NCBI RefSeq assembly: GCF_001550135.1
Contig: NZ_LRUE01000012.1
Location: forward strand, 62,001-126,000
Origin: Pseudoalteromonas shioyasakiensis
GTDB taxonomy: Bacteria; Pseudomonadota; Gammaproteobacteria; Enterobacterales; Alteromonadaceae
Direction of reading: 5' to 3'
DNA length: 64,000 nt
Numbering within the stretch: position 1 is the first letter of the stretch; every line of letters starts with the position of its first letter. The notes beneath the pieces are model-generated. The model did not search any database. It saw nothing but the letters and a program-made list of their open reading frames with translations, and was not told the DNA's origin. This document shows, in pieces, positions 9,886 through 19,047 of this stretch. A program made the translations under genes and the position numbers.

Positions 9886-10051
9886 TTTATTCAGCCTAAA
9901 AAGAAAACCAGCCGCAAGGTATAAAAGTCTTTTACCTTTGTCGAGTGGGATTTTGAAATGTTCAGTAACAATCTAAGCGCGTAATTCGTTTTTTATTCTT
10001 AACTTTTTCATTTATATTAATAAGTAACATATTACAAAAAGAATGAAAGTT

Positions 10052-10771
10052 ATGGGACACGAAACGACAAAAGTATTGGTTGTTGATGACGATATGCGCT
10101 TACGTAGCTTGCTAGAGCGTTACCTTGTAGAACAAGGCTTTATTGTTCGCTCAGCAGCAAATTCAGAGCAGATGGATCGCTTATTAGAGCGCGAGAACTT
10201 CCACTTGATTGTATTAGATTTAATGTTACCAGGTGAAGATGGGTTATCAATTTGCCGTCGTTTACGCCAAAAAGAAAATGACATTCCAATTGTAATGCTT
10301 ACAGCCAAAGGCGATGAAGTTGACCGTATAATCGGTTTAGAGCTTGGTGCTGATGATTACATTCCTAAACCATTCAACCCACGTGAACTGTTAGCGCGTA
10401 TTAAAGCAATTTTACGTCGTCGTGCTAAAGAAGTGCCTGGTGCGCCTGCTGCCGAAGAAAACGAAATTAGCTTTGGCGACTTCACGCTAAACCTTGCGAC
10501 CCGCGAAATGAGCCATGGTGATAAAACAATGTCGTTAACCAGTGGTGAGTTTGCGGTATTAAAAGCGTTAGTGACTCATCCACGTGAACCGCTTAGTCGC
10601 GATAAACTGATGAACTTAGCGCGTGGCCGAGATTACAGTGCGCTTGAGCGCAGTATCGATGTTCAGGTTTCACGCTTACGCCGTATGATTGAAGTGGATG
10701 CTGCTAATCCTCGTTATATACAAACAGTATGGGGCTTAGGCTACGTATTTGTGCCAGACGGTGAAAAATAA
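10052..10771 (+). CDS. ompR: Response regulator OmpR
   Basis: OmpR is the DNA-binding regulator of an osmo/envelope two-component system. The receiver domain shows the acidic pocket (VVDDDMR, Asp13/Asp14), the phosphoacceptor Asp56 ([13 protein letters not shown]), the conserved Thr (MLTAKG) and the Lys of IPKPFNPRE. The winged-helix DNA-binding domain occupies about 140-235 ([15 protein letters not shown] and the C-terminal wing). An in-frame ATG exists at 10043, but a start at 10052 gives 239 residues, the length of E. coli OmpR; neither start has a strong ribosome-binding site. The envZ gene follows after 5 bases, so the two are an operon. Confidence 0.95.
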   Translation: MGHETTKVLVVDDDMRLRSLLERYLVEQGFIVRSAANSEQMDRLLERENFHLIVLDLMLPGEDGLSICRRLRQKENDIPIVMLTAKGDEVDRIIGLELGADDYIPKPFNPRELLARIKAILRRRAKEVPGAPAAEENEISFGDFTLNLATREMSHGDKTMSLTSGEFAVLKALVTHPREPLSRDKLMNLARGRDYSALERSIDVQVSRLRRMIEVDAANPRYIQTVWGLGYVFVPDGEK

Positions 10772-10776
10772 CAGTA

Positions 10777-12072
10777 ATGGGCATGTTTCCACGTAGTGCG
10801 TTTGGACAAACGGTATTTTTGGTTGCAGCCCTGCTGTTAATCAATCAAATTGTCTCTTATATCACGGTTAGTTTTTATGTTGTTAAACCAACTATAGAAC
10901 AAGTAAACCTGATCCTATCTAAACAGGTGAAAACCGTGTTTATCGAATGGGAAGAAGGGGTTGAGGTAAGCAAAGAAGCCTCAGATAAGTTTTTTGAGAT
11001 CACCGGTATCGAAGTGATGACCCAGCGCCAAGCGATGAGTGAAGGGTTGGCTGAAACTCGTGAGTACTCGATGCTTTCGCGCAGTATGTCGAAAGAGCTC
11101 AATGGCTCTGCTCGAGTACGTATTAGCCAAACCGATCCACTTGTTTATTGGGTTGAAGCACCGCAAGCACCGGGTTATTGGGTGCGTGTGCCGCTCACCG
11201 GCCTGCAAGAAAACAACTTAAAGTTCTTAACCTTTTATTTATCGAGTATTGGCTTTTTAAGTGTACTCGGTGGGTGGTTGTTTGCCCGTCATCTAAATAG
11301 ACCTTTAAAAGCATTGCAACAAGCAGCTGTGAAAGTAGGGGTGGGTGACTTTTCTACCAAATTAGAAGAACAAGGCTCTACTGAAGTTATTGAAGTAACC
11401 CGTGCGTTTAATCAAATGTCGCGTGGTATTGCAGCTCTTGAGAATGACCGTCGGTTATTAATGGCAGGTGTTTCCCATGACCTACGTACGCCGCTTACAC
11501 GTATTCGCCTTGCCACCGAAATGATGTCGGACGATGAAGATTACCTGCGTGAAGGGATCATTCATGATATTGAAGACATGAATGCCATTATTGACCAATT
11601 CATTGAATATTTACGCCATCACAAACGTGAAGAACTTGAGCTAGAAGACTTAAACGCGATTGTTTCAGAAGTTGTCGAAGCAGAACAAAAACATCACCGC
11701 ACTATTACCTTTAAAGAGAATCCAAGCTTAAGCGAAGTGCCAGTGAGTATGGTAGCAATAAAGCGTGTTGTTACTAATATGATTGAAAACGCAATTCGCT
11801 ATTCAGATGGTGATATAGAGGTTGAAACCCGCGTGAGCAGTAATAAAAAGTTTGCCATGGTCGTGGTTAACGATCACGGCCCGGGGATCCCAGAAAGCGA
11901 ACTTGAAACTGTATTTGAACCGTTTAAACAAGGTGATGCCGCTCGCGGTAGCGAAGGCAGTGGCTTAGGCCTTGCGATAATTAAACGTATTGTCGATATG
12001 CACGGCGGCCGAGTACAACTACTTAATCGCCCAGAGGGAGGCCTCAGCGCACAAATCTATTTGCCTTTTTAA
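10777..12072 (+). CDS. envZ: Sensor histidine kinase EnvZ
   Basis: The membrane sensor partner of OmpR. Topology: transmembrane helix 1 at about 10-30, a periplasmic domain to about 150, transmembrane helix 2 at about 150-170, and a HAMP domain ([19 protein letters not shown] onward). The H-box has His234 in [12 protein letters not shown], which should be autophosphorylated. The ATP-binding domain has the N-box ([10 protein letters not shown]), G1 (DHGPGIP) and G2 (GSGLGLAI) motifs. The length of 431 is slightly shorter than the 450 of E. coli EnvZ. It begins 5 bases after ompR and is closed by a terminator. Confidence 0.94.
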   Translation: MGMFPRSAFGQTVFLVAALLLINQIVSYITVSFYVVKPTIEQVNLILSKQVKTVFIEWEEGVEVSKEASDKFFEITGIEVMTQRQAMSEGLAETREYSMLSRSMSKELNGSARVRISQTDPLVYWVEAPQAPGYWVRVPLTGLQENNLKFLTFYLSSIGFLSVLGGWLFARHLNRPLKALQQAAVKVGVGDFSTKLEEQGSTEVIEVTRAFNQMSRGIAALENDRRLLMAGVSHDLRTPLTRIRLATEMMSDDEDYLREGIIHDIEDMNAIIDQFIEYLRHHKREELELEDLNAIVSEVVEAEQKHHRTITFKENPSLSEVPVSMVAIKRVVTNMIENAIRYSDGDIEVETRVSSNKKFAMVVVNDHGPGIPESELETVFEPFKQGDAARGSEGSGLGLAIIKRIVDMHGGRVQLLNRPEGGLSAQIYLPF

Positions 12073-12079
12073 AAGTATT

Positions 12080-12111
12080 TAGCTTTAAGCCTTAAGCTAT
12101 AAGTTTCAAGC
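12080..12111. repeat. Degenerate 7-bp tandem repeat after envZ
   Basis: The AGC/AGT trinucleotide recurs at exact 7-base intervals (12081, 12088, 12095, 12102, 12109) within units such as AAGCCTT and AAGCTAT. The array runs into the terminator stem of envZ. A second, better-preserved 7-bp array lies about 70 bases downstream. Confidence 0.55.
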
Positions 12112-12135
12112 AGCCCGAGTGGGCTGCTTTTTTAT
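12108..12135 (+). terminator. Terminator of ompR-envZ
   Basis: AAGCAGCCC (12108-12116) pairs with GGGCTGCTT (12121-12129) around GAGT, followed by a T-run (TTTTT). It lies about 35 bases after the envZ stop. Confidence 0.88.
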
Positions 12136-12141
12136 GGCAAT

Positions 12142-12172
12142 AAAAAAAAGCGACATCAAATGCCGCGCTTTT
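12142..12172 (-). terminator. Terminator of the GH97 gene
   Basis: AAAAGCG (12146-12152) pairs with CGCTTTT (12166-12172) around a 13-base loop. Read on the minus strand the second arm runs into a stretch of eight T residues, which suits the GH97 gene ending at 12218. Confidence 0.6.
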
Positions 12173-12182
12173 CATAATTTTT

Positions 12183-12216
12183 TAGCAACTAGCAACTAGC
12201 AACTAGCAACTAGCAG
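12183..12216. repeat. 7-bp tandem repeat (TAGCAAC) at the 3' end of the GH97 gene
   Basis: Four perfect copies of TAGCAAC (12183-12210) plus a partial fifth (TAGCAG) abut the stop codon of the GH97 gene. The array is outside the coding sequence and lies between the stop codon and its terminator. Confidence 0.85.
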
Positions 12217-12217
12217 C

Positions 12218-14260
12218 TTAGATTGCTTTAAATCGAATCGCTGTGCCGCCGCTGGTGGCAAGCTTTAACGTTAGCTTATCATCAGCAGTCACTATGCGTT
12301 TTTCTACTTTTAAGTCGTAAGGGTTATTTACCCATTCAGCTTTGTCACCGTCACGGTAGATTTGCGCTTCAAACTTTTTACCTTTATCTAAGAAGTCTAA
12401 CTTCACTTCTAAAGTGCGAGCTTTTTCGTCTGTAACAGCACCTAGATACCAGTCGTTACCTGAGTATTGATCACGCTTGCGTTCTTTACGCGCAAATACA
12501 ACGAAATCGCCAACTTCACCTTGTAGTGCAATACTTTGTTGCCAATCAGTTGGTACATCCTGAATAAACTGGAATGCATCTGGCTTCGCTAAATAATTAC
12601 GTGGTAAATCTGCCGCCATTTGAATTGGGCTGTACATTACAACGTATAGCGCTAATTGCTTCGCAAGGGTTGTTTGTGGGCGGTTGGTATCGGCACCTAA
12701 ACCGTTAAAGCCCATATCAAAAATACCTGGCGTGAAGTCCATTGGGCCAGCAAGCATACGCGTGAAAGCAAGCATTGGAATGTGCTCTGGTGGGTTCGGC
12801 GGTGTACCCCATGCGTTAAACTCTTGACCACGGGCACCTTCTCGAGCAATCCAGTTAGGGTATGTACGACGCAGGCCGGTATCTTTTACTGGCTCATGCG
12901 TATTGACACTAATTTTATGCTTTGCAGCAAGTTTCACATTGTGTAGGTATTCATTAACCATGAACTGACCATCGTGCCATTCTTTGCGCACAATACCGTT
13001 TTCATCGATGCGCTTGATGTTACCACCGTCAGCGACATAACCTGTTTTAACTTGGCTGACATTTGATTTTTCGTATAACGCAAATGCATCTTCCATTTGG
13101 TTACGGTAGTTAGTCACGTTACCCGACGTTTCGTGGTGACCAATTAATTGTACGCCTTTTTCTTTGCCGTAACGTGTCAGCTCTTCAATATCAAAGTCGT
13201 CGTAAGGTTGTGTGAAGCTAAATACATCACCGTTATAGAACCAGTCGCCATCCCAGCCAATATTCCAACCTTCGACTAGCACACCATCGAAGCCATATTT
13301 AGCAGCGAAGTCCATGTAATATTTTGTGTTTGCAGTGGTTGCACCATGAATTTTACCGCTACCCCAAGTATTTTCATTAATGTGCATCCCCCACCAAATA
13401 CCGACGTATTTACCCGGTTTAACCCAAGATACATCACCCAGTTTATTGGGTTCATTTAGGTTTAAGATGATATCTGAGTTGATTAAATCAACGGCTTCAT
13501 CACCAATTTGAATTGTACGCCAAGGAGTATTAAATGCGCCTTGTTTTTTAACCGCGACACCGTCTGACCAAGGTGTTAGATCGGCTTGGAAAGTACCATC
13601 ACGACGTTGATTTAAAACCATGCCTGCATAATCAACAAGGGCAGCTTCGTGAATACTGATATGCACACCCTCTTTATTTTTTATAGTAAATGGTGTGTGC
13701 ACAAGTGCTGCTTTATGAAGTGGAGTGGTGTTATAAACATACTCATAACGGTTCCAACCACGAGCTGGTATCCACCATGCAGTTGCATCTGATGAATCTG
13801 TAATAGCAAACTCAGTAAGCTCTTTAGTGATTTCTACATCATCATAGCCTGCTTGCTTTGGTAATTCGTATCGAAAACCTACACCATCATTAAAAGCGCG
13901 AAAACGTACCGTAAACGTGCCACCTTGTGGTTGTGGTTTTTTAAACGTAACAGCGACTTCGTTATGGTTATCAACCACAGTTTGGCGTTCACCCCAAGGT
14001 TGCTCCCAGCTGCTTTTTACCGAATCAGTAGTTTGGCTGCTAATTTTGTAACCTTCGCTCATTGCTGGTTGTTGTTTAAAAACAAGCCCTAACGAAGAGT
14101 TAGCAATGACTTGTTTACCGGCAAAGCTGATTTCGTAGCTAGGTGTGTGTTGCTCATCTGAGATAGTTACTTTGATCTGCCCATCAGGTGAACTGACGGT
14201 TGTGGTTTGTGCTAGGCAAGTACCTGAAAAGGCTGCTAACATTAAGGCAGTTAATCGCAT
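12218..14260 (-). CDS. Glycoside hydrolase family 97 (alpha-glucosidase type)
   Basis: A 680-residue exported glycosidase, probably periplasmic, that should split maltooligosaccharides to glucose. The signal peptide (1-18) ends in CLAQ. GH97 organisation is visible: an N-terminal beta-sandwich (about 20-270), the catalytic barrel (about 280-560) with DGVLVEGWNIGWDGDW, HHETSGNVTNY, VNTHEPVKDTG and GARGQEFNAW, and a C-terminal beta-domain. Glu456 and Glu480 are 24 residues apart, the same spacing as two catalytic glutamates of SusB as I recall them (508 and 532). This suggests the inverting alpha-glucosidase branch and not the retaining alpha-galactosidase branch. A 14-bp operator-like sequence covers its putative -35 and is shared with the TonB receptor gene at 30078. 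Confidence 0.9.
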   Translation of the reverse strand: MRLTALMLAAFSGTCLAQTTTVSSPDGQIKVTISDEQHTPSYEISFAGKQVIANSSLGLVFKQQPAMSEGYKISSQTTDSVKSSWEQPWGERQTVVDNHNEVAVTFKKPQPQGGTFTVRFRAFNDGVGFRYELPKQAGYDDVEITKELTEFAITDSSDATAWWIPARGWNRYEYVYNTTPLHKAALVHTPFTIKNKEGVHISIHEAALVDYAGMVLNQRRDGTFQADLTPWSDGVAVKKQGAFNTPWRTIQIGDEAVDLINSDIILNLNEPNKLGDVSWVKPGKYVGIWWGMHINENTWGSGKIHGATTANTKYYMDFAAKYGFDGVLVEGWNIGWDGDWFYNGDVFSFTQPYDDFDIEELTRYGKEKGVQLIGHHETSGNVTNYRNQMEDAFALYEKSNVSQVKTGYVADGGNIKRIDENGIVRKEWHDGQFMVNEYLHNVKLAAKHKISVNTHEPVKDTGLRRTYPNWIAREGARGQEFNAWGTPPNPPEHIPMLAFTRMLAGPMDFTPGIFDMGFNGLGADTNRPQTTLAKQLALYVVMYSPIQMAADLPRNYLAKPDAFQFIQDVPTDWQQSIALQGEVGDFVVFARKERKRDQYSGNDWYLGAVTDEKARTLEVKLDFLDKGKKFEAQIYRDGDKAEWVNNPYDLKVEKRIVTADDKLTLKLATSGGTAIRFKAI

Positions 14261-14340
14261 TGTTGTTCCTTGGCGGCTTATGGTTATGGATTGTTGTCAT
14301 GTATTCACATATATCCTTAAAGCATAAAGTGACTTGCTGG

Positions 14341-14370
14341 TTAATACGAGAGATCTGCATACGTATTCAA
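14341..14370 (-). promoter_or_regulatory. Putative promoter and operator of the GH97 gene
   Basis: The operator-like TGCATACGTATTCA occupies 14356-14369 and is almost palindromic about TACGTA. On the minus strand TTGAAT (complement of 14365-14370) and TATTAA (complement of 14341-14346) are 18 bases apart and can serve as -35 and -10. The operator therefore overlaps the -35. Exactly the same 14 bases occur at 29963-29976. The shape fits a LacI-family regulator; the regulator itself is not in the window. Confidence 0.65.
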
Positions 14371-14420
14371 CAAAGTGAACGCGGCGATATCCAGCCCAGC
14401 ACCTAAAAAGGTTTAGCAAA

Positions 14421-15038
14421 ATGACAAGAATAACCCTGTTGCTACTACTATTGTTTAGTCAATGTTTATTGGCACAGCAAATACAGATAGTTGATAAGCA
14501 GAATCAACCTGTCAAAAATGCCGTGGTTTGGCTTAAAGGTTCAAAACAAGATACAGTTCTTGATAGTCATTACACGATGAGCCAAAAAAAACGTGCCTTT
14601 GTGCCTCATGTGTTGGCAGTGCCACAAGGGGCTAATGTTGAGTTTCCTAACCTTGATTCAATCATGCACCACGTTTATTCATTTTCTAAAACAAAGCAAT
14701 TTGAGTTAAAGCTTTACCACGATAAACCAGAAAAACCGATTAACTTTGCACAATCGGGGGTTGTTGAGCTTGGCTGTAACATTCATGACTGGATGCTGGG
14801 TTACATTGTTGTTGTAGATGGGGGGATTTATGGGCAAACAGATGAGCAAGGTATGGTTGAGTTAAGCTTACCAGAAGGTAAGTTTACTTTGGCTGTTTGG
14901 CATGACCGCTTTAATGATATCAGCACACCAGAAACCATCGATATGACTAATAATGCCAAGCTATTGAGTTATCAGTTAAAACAAGCCTTATTACCAAAAC
15001 TAGAATTAAGCAGTGACGAGTTTGATGATTATGAATAA
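14421..15038 (+). CDS. Periplasmic cupredoxin-like (methylamine-utilisation type) protein
   Basis: A 205-residue exported protein with a signal peptide (1-18, LLAQ). It has a plastocyanin-like fold region at about 50-135. Candidate copper ligands are His in SIMHHVYSF, then Cys, His and Met in the segment ELGCNIHDWM, in the order expected for a type-1 copper site. A second beta-rich domain follows (about 135-190). Proteins of this kind are often labelled methylamine utilisation protein, but no methylamine dehydrogenase genes are nearby, so that name gives no pathway. The stop overlaps the start of an outer-membrane barrel gene by 8 bases, so the two are translated together. Confidence 0.7.
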   Translation: MTRITLLLLLLFSQCLLAQQIQIVDKQNQPVKNAVVWLKGSKQDTVLDSHYTMSQKKRAFVPHVLAVPQGANVEFPNLDSIMHHVYSFSKTKQFELKLYHDKPEKPINFAQSGVVELGCNIHDWMLGYIVVVDGGIYGQTDEQGMVELSLPEGKFTLAVWHDRFNDISTPETIDMTNNAKLLSYQLKQALLPKLELSSDEFDDYE

Positions 15039-16254
15039 ATGGCAAGCTTTAGCACTGGTGAGTGTTTTTGGGTTGCCCGCAGTGGCATTTGCTGAGCATG
15101 ATGGGCTGGTAACTGTTTCGGCTGTGCGTGGTGACCAACTAGCGAGCTATCAACGCAAAGGAATTGGCTTATACCGTTATGACCAAGAGCATGATGGTGT
15201 TGTGATATCCCAAGCTATGCTGAGTAGTCGTTTTGAGTTAACGAGTGATTGGTCTGCGCATACAGTGCTTAACGCCCATCCTGATCCTGAACTAACAGTC
15301 GGTTTTACTCAGGCTTATTTACAATATCAACCGCTCACTGCAAGTCGTTACAAATGGGCTGTTAAAGCGGGTGGCTTTTATCCAAAAATGTCACTTGAAA
15401 ACCCACAAAGTGGTTGGATGTCACCTTATAACTACACTAATTCTGCTATTAATAGCTGGATTGGCGAGGAGGTGCGGGCCTTTGGTTTAGAGGCAAACAT
15501 CAAGCGCCCAGGTAGAAAATTTAGAAGTAACCATAGTTTTGAAGGCTTTGCTGCGGTTTTTAAAGGTAACGATCCTGCTGGAACACTCTTGTCATGGCGA
15601 GGGTTCGCTATGCATGACAGGCAAACCACCTTTAACGAACAAATCGATTTTGCTATTCCTCATTCTTTTGAATGGACGCAGTTAGATAAGCAAGCAGAGC
15701 ATGTGGAACCTTTCGAAGAAGTCGATGGGCGCTTTGGTTATTACGTCGGTGCACACTGGGATTATCAAAAAAAATCGCAATTACGTGTTTATTATTATGA
15801 CAACAATGGCGATCCAGGTGCTTTGAATACCCGTACTGGTCAATATGCGTGGGATACACGCTTTTTAAGCGCGGCATGGTTGTATAAGTTTAATAAGCAA
15901 ACCCGTATTATTGTGCAGATCCTTGATGGTAAAACAGCGATGGGTTCAAATCGTGGGGTAGATAATGATTTTTATAGTCATTTTGTTCTATTAAGCCACA
16001 AGTTAGACCAGCATCGTCTCACAATTAGGTATGATTATTTTAAGGTTAGCGATCATGATGATTGGCAATTTGATCCTAACCAAAGTCGTGGAGAAGCTTT
16101 AACCGCAAGTTGGCGTTATCAACTGTCGACCAAGTGGCAAGTAGGTGCTGAATATTCAGTGCTGAGCAGTGACGCTCAAAACAGACCCGGTATGGGATTT
16201 AATGAGCATAACTCGCAGCAGCAATTACAACTTTCAGCGAGCTGGCACTTTTAA
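15031..16254 (+). CDS. Outer-membrane beta-barrel (porin-like) protein
   Basis: A probable outer-membrane barrel of 407 residues. ATG 15031 gives a clean signal peptide (ending in AVAFAE); earlier in-frame codons (GTG 15013, ATG 15025) lie inside the preceding gene and precede no extra signal. The body is aromatic-rich, with alternating hydrophobic residues, and it ends in a terminal Phe strand (LSASWHF). No TonB plug or catalytic motif is seen. Its family is not recognised beyond the barrel. It overlaps the cupredoxin-like gene by 8 bases and is followed 74 bases later by a chemoreceptor, suggesting that the three genes serve one sensing/uptake or electron-transfer role. Confidence 0.65.
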   Translation: MNKWQALALVSVFGLPAVAFAEHDGLVTVSAVRGDQLASYQRKGIGLYRYDQEHDGVVISQAMLSSRFELTSDWSAHTVLNAHPDPELTVGFTQAYLQYQPLTASRYKWAVKAGGFYPKMSLENPQSGWMSPYNYTNSAINSWIGEEVRAFGLEANIKRPGRKFRSNHSFEGFAAVFKGNDPAGTLLSWRGFAMHDRQTTFNEQIDFAIPHSFEWTQLDKQAEHVEPFEEVDGRFGYYVGAHWDYQKKSQLRVYYYDNNGDPGALNTRTGQYAWDTRFLSAAWLYKFNKQTRIIVQILDGKTAMGSNRGVDNDFYSHFVLLSHKLDQHRLTIRYDYFKVSDHDDWQFDPNQSRGEALTASWRYQLSTKWQVGAEYSVLSSDAQNRPGMGFNEHNSQQQLQLSASWHF

Positions 16255-16328
16255 TTTCATACACTTTTTTAGTTTTTCTACTAACATTCTAATGAACGTG
16301 CTGATTAGAATTTGAATTAGGATAATGT

Positions 16329-17930
16329 ATGAAGTTACAAAGCATTCGCGTCAAAAGTTCTTTGCCTATTGTGCTACTCGGCATTGCTATCGTCATTTTA
16401 ATTGCCGGCTATACCTATCTAATTAACCTTCAAAAAGAAGCGATTGATGCACAGTCTGAGCGTTTCTTAAATGCGGTTTCTGTGGTTGTTAATGCTGACC
16501 GAGACCTATACCAAGCTAAAGTGGCAGAGCTGCAACTCGTTACCCAAATGAAAGGGGATAAGGGCCAACTTACTGACCATCAAGAAAATGCCGAACAGGT
16601 TAAAGACCGTTTCAAGCAGTATTTATCTTATATGTCGCCATACTCTGAGGTGACCGGTCAGTTTCGTAACTTTGATAGCGCATTTGACGCTTGGTATGCA
16701 GCATCAACAGCTCATATTAATAACCCAGCAAATGCTGCGCAACAACAAGCGTCGGAGCAAAGTTTTTCGGCACTACGTGATATTTTAGATAAAGCCGGAG
16801 AAGCGGCAGACAAAACCTCGCAAGCAGAAACTGAAAAGCTGATGGATAAAGTAATGGGCTTTAAAGTGATGCTTATGGTGATGATTGCGGTGGTTTTAGC
16901 TGTTGCTGGTTGGTTTAGTTATTTTGTGCCGCGTCAGCTTACAAAACAAATTAACTTTGTCACAGAGCGGATTAACGAGATAGCCTCTGGAGATGGTGAT
17001 TTAACAGGTCGTATCAATGTTAAAACGCAAGATGAATTTGCTGAGTTAGCAACCGCATTTAATCGTTTTTTAGATAATCTGCAGCAGTTAATCAAAGATA
17101 TTTTAGAGCAAGCGAAAGAGCTACATAATCTAGGTAACGACTTAGATAACTTTGCTAATCAAAACCATCAAGTTAACCAAAAGCTTAGTCAAGCTTCTGA
17201 GTCGATAGTCAGTGCTGTACATGAAATGAGTGTAGCAAGTCGCGAAGTAGCTAATGTGGCGCAAAACTCATCTCATGAAGCTGATAATTCGCAGCAGCTA
17301 GCTAAACAAGGTTTAGCTGCGGTTGATAATTCAAGCCGTAAAATTATTGCGCTATCAGACAACATGGAGCATGCCAGCCAGCGTTCAACTGAGTTGCAAC
17401 AAAGCTCAGACAACATTGCTAAAGTGCTTGAAGTTATTCGTGCTATTGCCGAGCAAACTAACCTACTTGCACTGAATGCAGCAATTGAAGCTGCCCGCGC
17501 CGGAGAACAAGGGCGAGGTTTTGCGGTAGTAGCTGACGAGGTTCGTACCCTTGCAACTCGCACGCAAGAGAGTACTAATGACATTCAAACTATGGTGGAG
17601 CAGTTTGCAACCAGCGTTGAGCAGTCACTGCAAGCTATTAACAGTGGTAAGCGCTATGCCGATGAAGCCGTTGAGTCATTCACACAAACCAATGATGTGC
17701 TTAACTCAATGCAAGAGTCATCAGTTAAGGTAAATGATATGGCGATGCAGACAGCGCAAGCGACTGAAGAGCAAACTGCTGTGGCAGATGAAATTAGTCA
17801 AAATTTATCAGACCTAAATGACCAAACCCAACAAGGGGGCGGCTTAGCAAGTTCAACACAAGAAGTGGCTAATCGTATGAACCAACTCACTGATGAGCTC
17901 AATCATTTAGTGAATCGATTTAAAGTCTAA
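16329..17930 (+). CDS. Methyl-accepting chemotaxis protein
   Basis: A 533-residue transmembrane chemoreceptor that should control the CheA kinase. Transmembrane helix 1 is at about 12-30, followed by a mainly helical periplasmic sensor of about 145 residues (four-helix-bundle type). Transmembrane helix 2 is at about 178-200, then a HAMP domain and a long cytoplasmic coiled coil. The highly conserved hairpin tip is seen around residues 377-405 ([20 protein letters not shown], then FAVVADEVR). There is no C-terminal CheR-tethering pentapeptide. The ligand is unknown. A hairpin terminator follows, shared with speE. Confidence 0.93.
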   Translation: MKLQSIRVKSSLPIVLLGIAIVILIAGYTYLINLQKEAIDAQSERFLNAVSVVVNADRDLYQAKVAELQLVTQMKGDKGQLTDHQENAEQVKDRFKQYLSYMSPYSEVTGQFRNFDSAFDAWYAASTAHINNPANAAQQQASEQSFSALRDILDKAGEAADKTSQAETEKLMDKVMGFKVMLMVMIAVVLAVAGWFSYFVPRQLTKQINFVTERINEIASGDGDLTGRINVKTQDEFAELATAFNRFLDNLQQLIKDILEQAKELHNLGNDLDNFANQNHQVNQKLSQASESIVSAVHEMSVASREVANVAQNSSHEADNSQQLAKQGLAAVDNSSRKIIALSDNMEHASQRSTELQQSSDNIAKVLEVIRAIAEQTNLLALNAAIEAARAGEQGRGFAVVADEVRTLATRTQESTNDIQTMVEQFATSVEQSLQAINSGKRYADEAVESFTQTNDVLNSMQESSVKVNDMAMQTAQATEEQTAVADEISQNLSDLNDQTQQGGGLASSTQEVANRMNQLTDELNHLVNRFKV

Positions 17931-17941
17931 TTAAAGCTAAC

Positions 17942-17968
17942 AAAAAAGGGCTCAATGAGCCCTTTTTT
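17942..17968. terminator. Bidirectional terminator between the chemoreceptor and speE
   Basis: AAAAAAGGGCT pairs with AGCCCTTTTTT around a 5-base loop (stem core GGGCT 17948-17952 with AGCCC 17958-17962). A-run and T-run on the two sides serve both convergent genes. Confidence 0.85.
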
Positions 17969-17985
17969 ACATCTAACTAAAACGC

Positions 17986-18849
17986 TTACTTTTTCTCAAA
18001 AGCACGTTTCATATAATTTGGTGTCGCTAATGCGCCGTGGTGAATACCTGCATTATAGTACTCTGTGCTTTGCGCCAGTGTATTTGCATCATCTTCACGA
18101 AAACCAGAGAACGCTTCTGACTTACGAGCAAGGGTTACTGACCATAAACCGCTTGGGTAAATTGGCTGTGGGAAAGGCAGCGTTTGTAGGTCAACAAAAC
18201 CCACTTCTGTCATTGCATCACGCATTTCTACTAATAGTGGCATATGCATAAGTGGTGATTCACTTTGCTGAATTAAGATGCCACCCGGGCGAAGTGCAGT
18301 TAAACAGCTAGTATAGAAAGCGTGGTTGAATAAACCTTCGCCTGGGCCAACTGGATCTGTTCCATCAACAATTACTACATCGATTGATTCAGGCGCTGCT
18401 TCACGCATGTACTTGATGCCGTCGTCAAACATCACTGTTGCACGAGGATCTTGGTTTGATTCACACAGCTCAGGGAAGTATTTAAGTGACATTTGTGTCA
18501 CGACTTCGTCGATATCAATTTGCGTTACGCTCTCAACACCTGGGTGTTTTAAAACTTCGCGTAAAGTACCGCAGTCACCACCACCAATGATCACAACATT
18601 TTTTGGATTTGGGTGTGCAAGCAATGCCGGATGGCTGATCATCTCGTGATAAAAAAAGTTTTCACGGCTACTTACCATAGTACAACCGTCAATAATCATC
18701 AGATTACCGAAGTCAGTTGTTTCGTACATTTCTACTTTTTGAAATGGCGATTGCTGTTCATCAAGCTTTTTAGTAATGCGTAATGAAAAGGCACTACCAT
18801 CACGGTCACTAATTTCAGTGAACCAGTTGTTTTGATCTAAATTAGCCAT
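17986..18849 (-). CDS. speE: Polyamine aminopropyltransferase (spermidine synthase)
   Basis: Transfers the aminopropyl group of decarboxylated S-adenosylmethionine to putrescine to make spermidine in the cytoplasm. The ATG at 18849 (MANLDQNNW) gives 287 residues, one less than E. coli SpeE. An in-frame start at 18891 would add 14 residues with no homology to the family. Visible motifs: the nucleotide-binding GGGDCGTLREVLKHP, the acidic IDIDEVV, FDDGIKYM, and the catalytic segment VIVDGTDPVGPGEGLF. It is divergent from speA with 198 bases between starts, linking two steps of polyamine synthesis. No speD or agmatinase gene lies in the window. Confidence 0.96.
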   Translation of the reverse strand: MANLDQNNWFTEISDRDGSAFSLRITKKLDEQQSPFQKVEMYETTDFGNLMIIDGCTMVSSRENFFYHEMISHPALLAHPNPKNVVIIGGGDCGTLREVLKHPGVESVTQIDIDEVVTQMSLKYFPELCESNQDPRATVMFDDGIKYMREAAPESIDVVIVDGTDPVGPGEGLFNHAFYTSCLTALRPGGILIQQSESPLMHMPLLVEMRDAMTEVGFVDLQTLPFPQPIYPSGLWSVTLARKSEAFSGFREDDANTLAQSTEYYNAGIHHGALATPNYMKRAFEKK

Positions 18850-19047
18850 CTTGCTTATACACTTTTGGTTAATGGTAAAAAAGGGGGGCAATTTTGCCAG
18901 TGCTTGACCAATTGCTCAATCAAATTTTAATCAGTATAGCGAATATTTTTTATCACTTTGGCATATAGCGCAATTTTTGTTAGCGTGGTCAGCCCTAGCG
19001 TATTAAAATGTGCGTTTATATTTAATGAAATTACAGAAGACATTGCC

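Noticed and set aside
14421..15038. Methylamine dehydrogenase pathway gene
   Set aside because: The name is carried by similar proteins, but no mau genes are near. Only a cupredoxin-like exported protein can be supported.
17986..18849. Mutated glycine motif in SpeE (GGGDCG in place of GGGDGG)
   Set aside because: As I recall, GGGDCG is common in SpeE of Pseudomonas and marine relatives, so it is not a defect.
18850..18891. Upstream start of spermidine synthase
   Set aside because: It would add 14 residues not found in the family; the 287-residue form matches E. coli in length.
18958..19047. N-terminal extension of arginine decarboxylase from a TTG codon
   Set aside because: The extra 30 residues do not resemble the family, and ATG 19048 has an upstream purine-rich site.
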